64,000 bases of DNA from Iris pallida. Taxonomy: Eukaryota > Streptophyta > Magnoliopsida > Asparagales > Iridaceae. This document shows positions 61,238-64,000 of the stretch, in pieces; positions within the stretch are counted from its first letter, which is position 1; the number at the start of each line of letters is the position of its first letter. The notes beneath the pieces are model-generated. The model saw only the letters and a list, made by a program, of their open reading frames with translations. It ran no database searches and had not been told where the DNA came from. The position numbers and the translations under genes are program-made. The stretch is taken from contig JANAVB010042235.1 in NCBI GenBank assembly GCA_029216955.1, positions 32,501-96,500 of the forward strand, written 5' to 3'.

Positions 61238-64000
61238 TGTAATGCCCTAGTCCCAAATACTTAGGACTAGGTACGTATCCATGCCAGCTGTATACATACG
61301 AAGTATACTCCAATGTATGGAATCCTGTATATCACATAAGCTGTAAAATGCAGTAAAACTGATAACTAAATCTCATCCACAACAATAAAAAATAATATTA
61401 TAATCAACTCAAGAATTTGTCATTTATACATGTAGTTAGGCGGAGACAAATCTACTACCAACTATTTTAAAAGAAAGAAATATACAAGAAAATGATATCT
61501 AAAAATGACAAGACGAACCAAGGGCAATCATCTTCGAAAGAATGGATAAGATCACGACCTTGGCTAGAACACCTGCGAAGGACAAGCACGCACCTGACGA
61601 GATAACCAGGTCCTCAGAGGGACGTAACAATATACAATAAACATGCCATATAAATACTGAATATAAATTATGCCACAATTAAAGAAAATGACAAGACATA
61701 AATAGGTAACCTAATATACTAAAGTGATCATGCAATTGAGAAACAATCTTTTCGACGCATGAGCCCTGGCTGTAAATGGATCGACATAGTCTCCATATAG
61801 GGCACCAGGGGCCCACGTCCGTAATGTCCGAAGATCGTCAGAGGACATCATGTGCAAGGGGGTACGTCCATAACGGTCTGAAAAGCGTCAGAGGGCACCT
61901 GAAGCCTGCGTCTCCGGAGGAGCGCACAGGTAAGCAGGAAAGTGCAAAGAAGCCCATACGTCAGGTATTGTTCTTCTTACCCGATGCTCTTATTTAAGTC
62001 GCATCCACGACCATATACCTACTATCTGCTAAGTCTCCTAACATGCCTCTATTAGCAGTTAGCCCTAACGCATGCGCACTGGGATCAGCCAATACGCAAG
62101 GACCTCTACATGTCACTCATCTCACACATCCTCGTGGTACAACTGTGTCAAGGTATATGCGATACTCTACAAATGGTAGTCCCTTAACTCTAGGTCCATA
62201 TGCAATCAAAGGATAATAACAAAGTACAGCTAATATCTGAGCAGACACTAGATCAGGAACTGTAATAATACAACTAAAAGAACTTGAAGTAAATACACAG
62301 TGATATGCAATAAATAAAATGCAGACTAATTATAAACAATAAATTATGACAAGGTATCTTGCCAGATTTTGTACTGTAAATATGAAACGCCGCTCCCGCG
62401 TCCACGTCTCCGGAATCCGACGCTCCTAGATAATTAATTAACTAAACTAAGTCACTACTTATGAAACTTACGATACGACTTAATTAGTCAAAGTAATGTG
62501 ATAGGACTTAATTAGTCAAAGTAATGTGTTAAAATTATATTCAATCTCTTGTGAAACCATTTAGATCTACAATCACACACAGGTTCCACGAGACATCGAA
62601 ACACAGTTTTAGGGTTTCTAACTTTTAATTAGTTGATTATGCCCCTACTTCTATAACATACTTAAAAATAGTATAAAAATCATAAAAATAATATTTAAAC
62701 TAATTTTCTATATATTTATCTCTAAAATTCTAGAATTAATATTCTAAAGACATTTATGACTAGTTGATTAATAAGTCAGCTAGTCTACCCGAAACTCGCC
62801 CGGAACATAGTTAATGACTCAAAATTGTCAAAATATCCAAAAATATATTTTAAAAAGTAATAAAATAATTTATTTCATAGAATAATATCAGAGGTACAAG
62901 GATTGAGTTATACTACAAGTTTGGGAACATTCTAGGTCAGCCGGTTACCCGAAATTAGCTAGTTTTGACCTACAATTTTCTCGACCAGATTGAGTTGCTA
63001 AAATCATGAAAAATACTTAAAATCCTAATTTATGTATATGAACACACATAAAATTTAGTTTCGAAAATAGGAACCAATAACTCATAGTTCCTTTACAATA
63101 GGGTTAATTTCGATCTACCAACGCATGAATATTACGCATATATTTTATGAAACCTTTATGGATGATTATAACTAACAAAAGTCATCAAAAAGAATTAATA
63201 AAAATTTTATATAGAATTTTAGCAAATATTTTTAGAAGAAAAGATTAGGGCTCTTACCAAAGATCCTTGCTAGAAAGGGTGATGATGACTTCTCTTCACC
63301 AAAGCTACAATCTTTTCCGCTATCCTCACTTGCTAATCCTCTCTTAGTGAGTATGGAAGAGTTGATAATGGCTATAGAGGATTGGATGGGGGAGATGGAG
63401 TTTTTAGGGTTTGTTTTGAGGGGTTTCGGGGATGTATGGTGGAGGAGATGTTTTTGTGAAGGATGGAGAGATGTGCAATAGAGGAGATGATGTATAGAGG
63501 CTATGGGGAGTTTGTTGCTGCCAAAATTATGGAGAGGGAGAGGGTTTTGGTCGGCCAAGAGAGGGAGAGGTTTTGGTCGGCCAAAGGTGAGGGAGAGAAA
63601 GATTAGGATTTGGTTAAGGTTTGGATAAGTTGGTATATTTAAACATATCCTTAAATAAATTTAAGCAATCTAGGATTTAAATCCTATTTAATTTGATGCA
63701 TTCAGCTATAGGGGGTTTGCTTGGCCAAATTAGCATGGTAGGGGTCCACTTGGCATGATTTGGTTGTTTGGTGAGTTGGCAAGTTGATTGGATTGAGGAT
63801 TTAAAAAGGGGTTTCCTAATATAGAACTATTTAATTCTATCTATGTAATTACACTAGAAAATCTGAATTAAATACAAATAAATGTAATTATTAATATTTA
63901 TTAATGTCCAACATGTCTACATAGGGTTGGGTTTGGCTTGGAAGAGGTTTGGAAGGTTTGGTGCAACCGGATCTCCTAAAAAGTTATAAAGGCTTTCTTA
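61238..64000 (-). repeat. 5' LTR of the third element, cut by the window end
   Basis: Begins TGTAATGCCCTAGTCCC and follows 54107 onward with small indels, including a local duplication of GGACTTAATTAGTCAAAGTA near 62477-62524. It should end about 100-200 bp past the window. No protein-coding gene. Confidence 0.9.

Overview
The window is repeat-rich nuclear DNA of a flowering plant. The signs are GT-AG introns, plant-only protein families (ECA1/prolamin-like secreted proteins, plant mobile domain, TNP2 and MULE transposases, a TPK potassium-channel fragment) and deep nesting of LTR retrotransposons with DNA transposons. I cannot name the species. Almost all of the window is mobile-element sequence. 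The only convincing host genes are two tandem copies of a small secreted cysteine-rich ECA1-like protein (4346-4717 and 7066-7437).

Layout from left to right: a possible last exon of an unknown gene (129-244); a decayed Ty1/copia remnant with its 3' LTR (about 501-2502); a tandem array of ~2.72-kb units carrying the ECA1-like genes (2503-8688, resuming at 26206-26950). The third unit is split by a complete LTR retrotransposon (8689-26200, TSD TAAAT) that has ~4-kb LTRs but only a 498-bp internal region. One of its LTRs is split by an 8.6-kb CACTA transposon (14905-23540, TSD CAA) carrying decayed TNP2 and plant-transposase genes. Next come a ruined Ty3/gypsy gag (about 27840-29225, minus) and LTR-like debris.

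From 30766 a second LTR retrotransposon begins. Its first LTR holds two DNA transposons only 20 bp apart. One is a 6.3-kb CACTA element (31337-37672, TSD ATA) that has captured pieces of three host genes, all on the minus strand: a TPK-type K+ channel, a CDKAL1-type tRNA methylthiotransferase and phosphatidylinositol 4-kinase alpha. The other is an 8.1-kb MULE (37693-45814) with two convergent genes: a plant-mobile-domain protein, and a FAR1-like/MULE transposase fused to a SWIM finger and an OTU cysteine-protease domain. Three clusters of GGACTGCC/GGCAGTCC palindromes lie in the MULE, in the first intron of each gene and in the shared 3' intergenic space, and never in coding exons.

The second LTR of that retrotransposon is cut at 51118 by a third LTR family. 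Two copies of this family's LTR stand tail to tail as a ~2.95-kb palindrome with a 44-bp spacer (51119-57065). A non-coding internal region (57066-61237) and the start of another LTR, which runs off the window, follow. The three large-LTR retrotransposons share the same leader motif beside the 5' LTR and the same pre-polypurine-tract motif, so they look like non-autonomous relatives served by one Ty3/gypsy partner.
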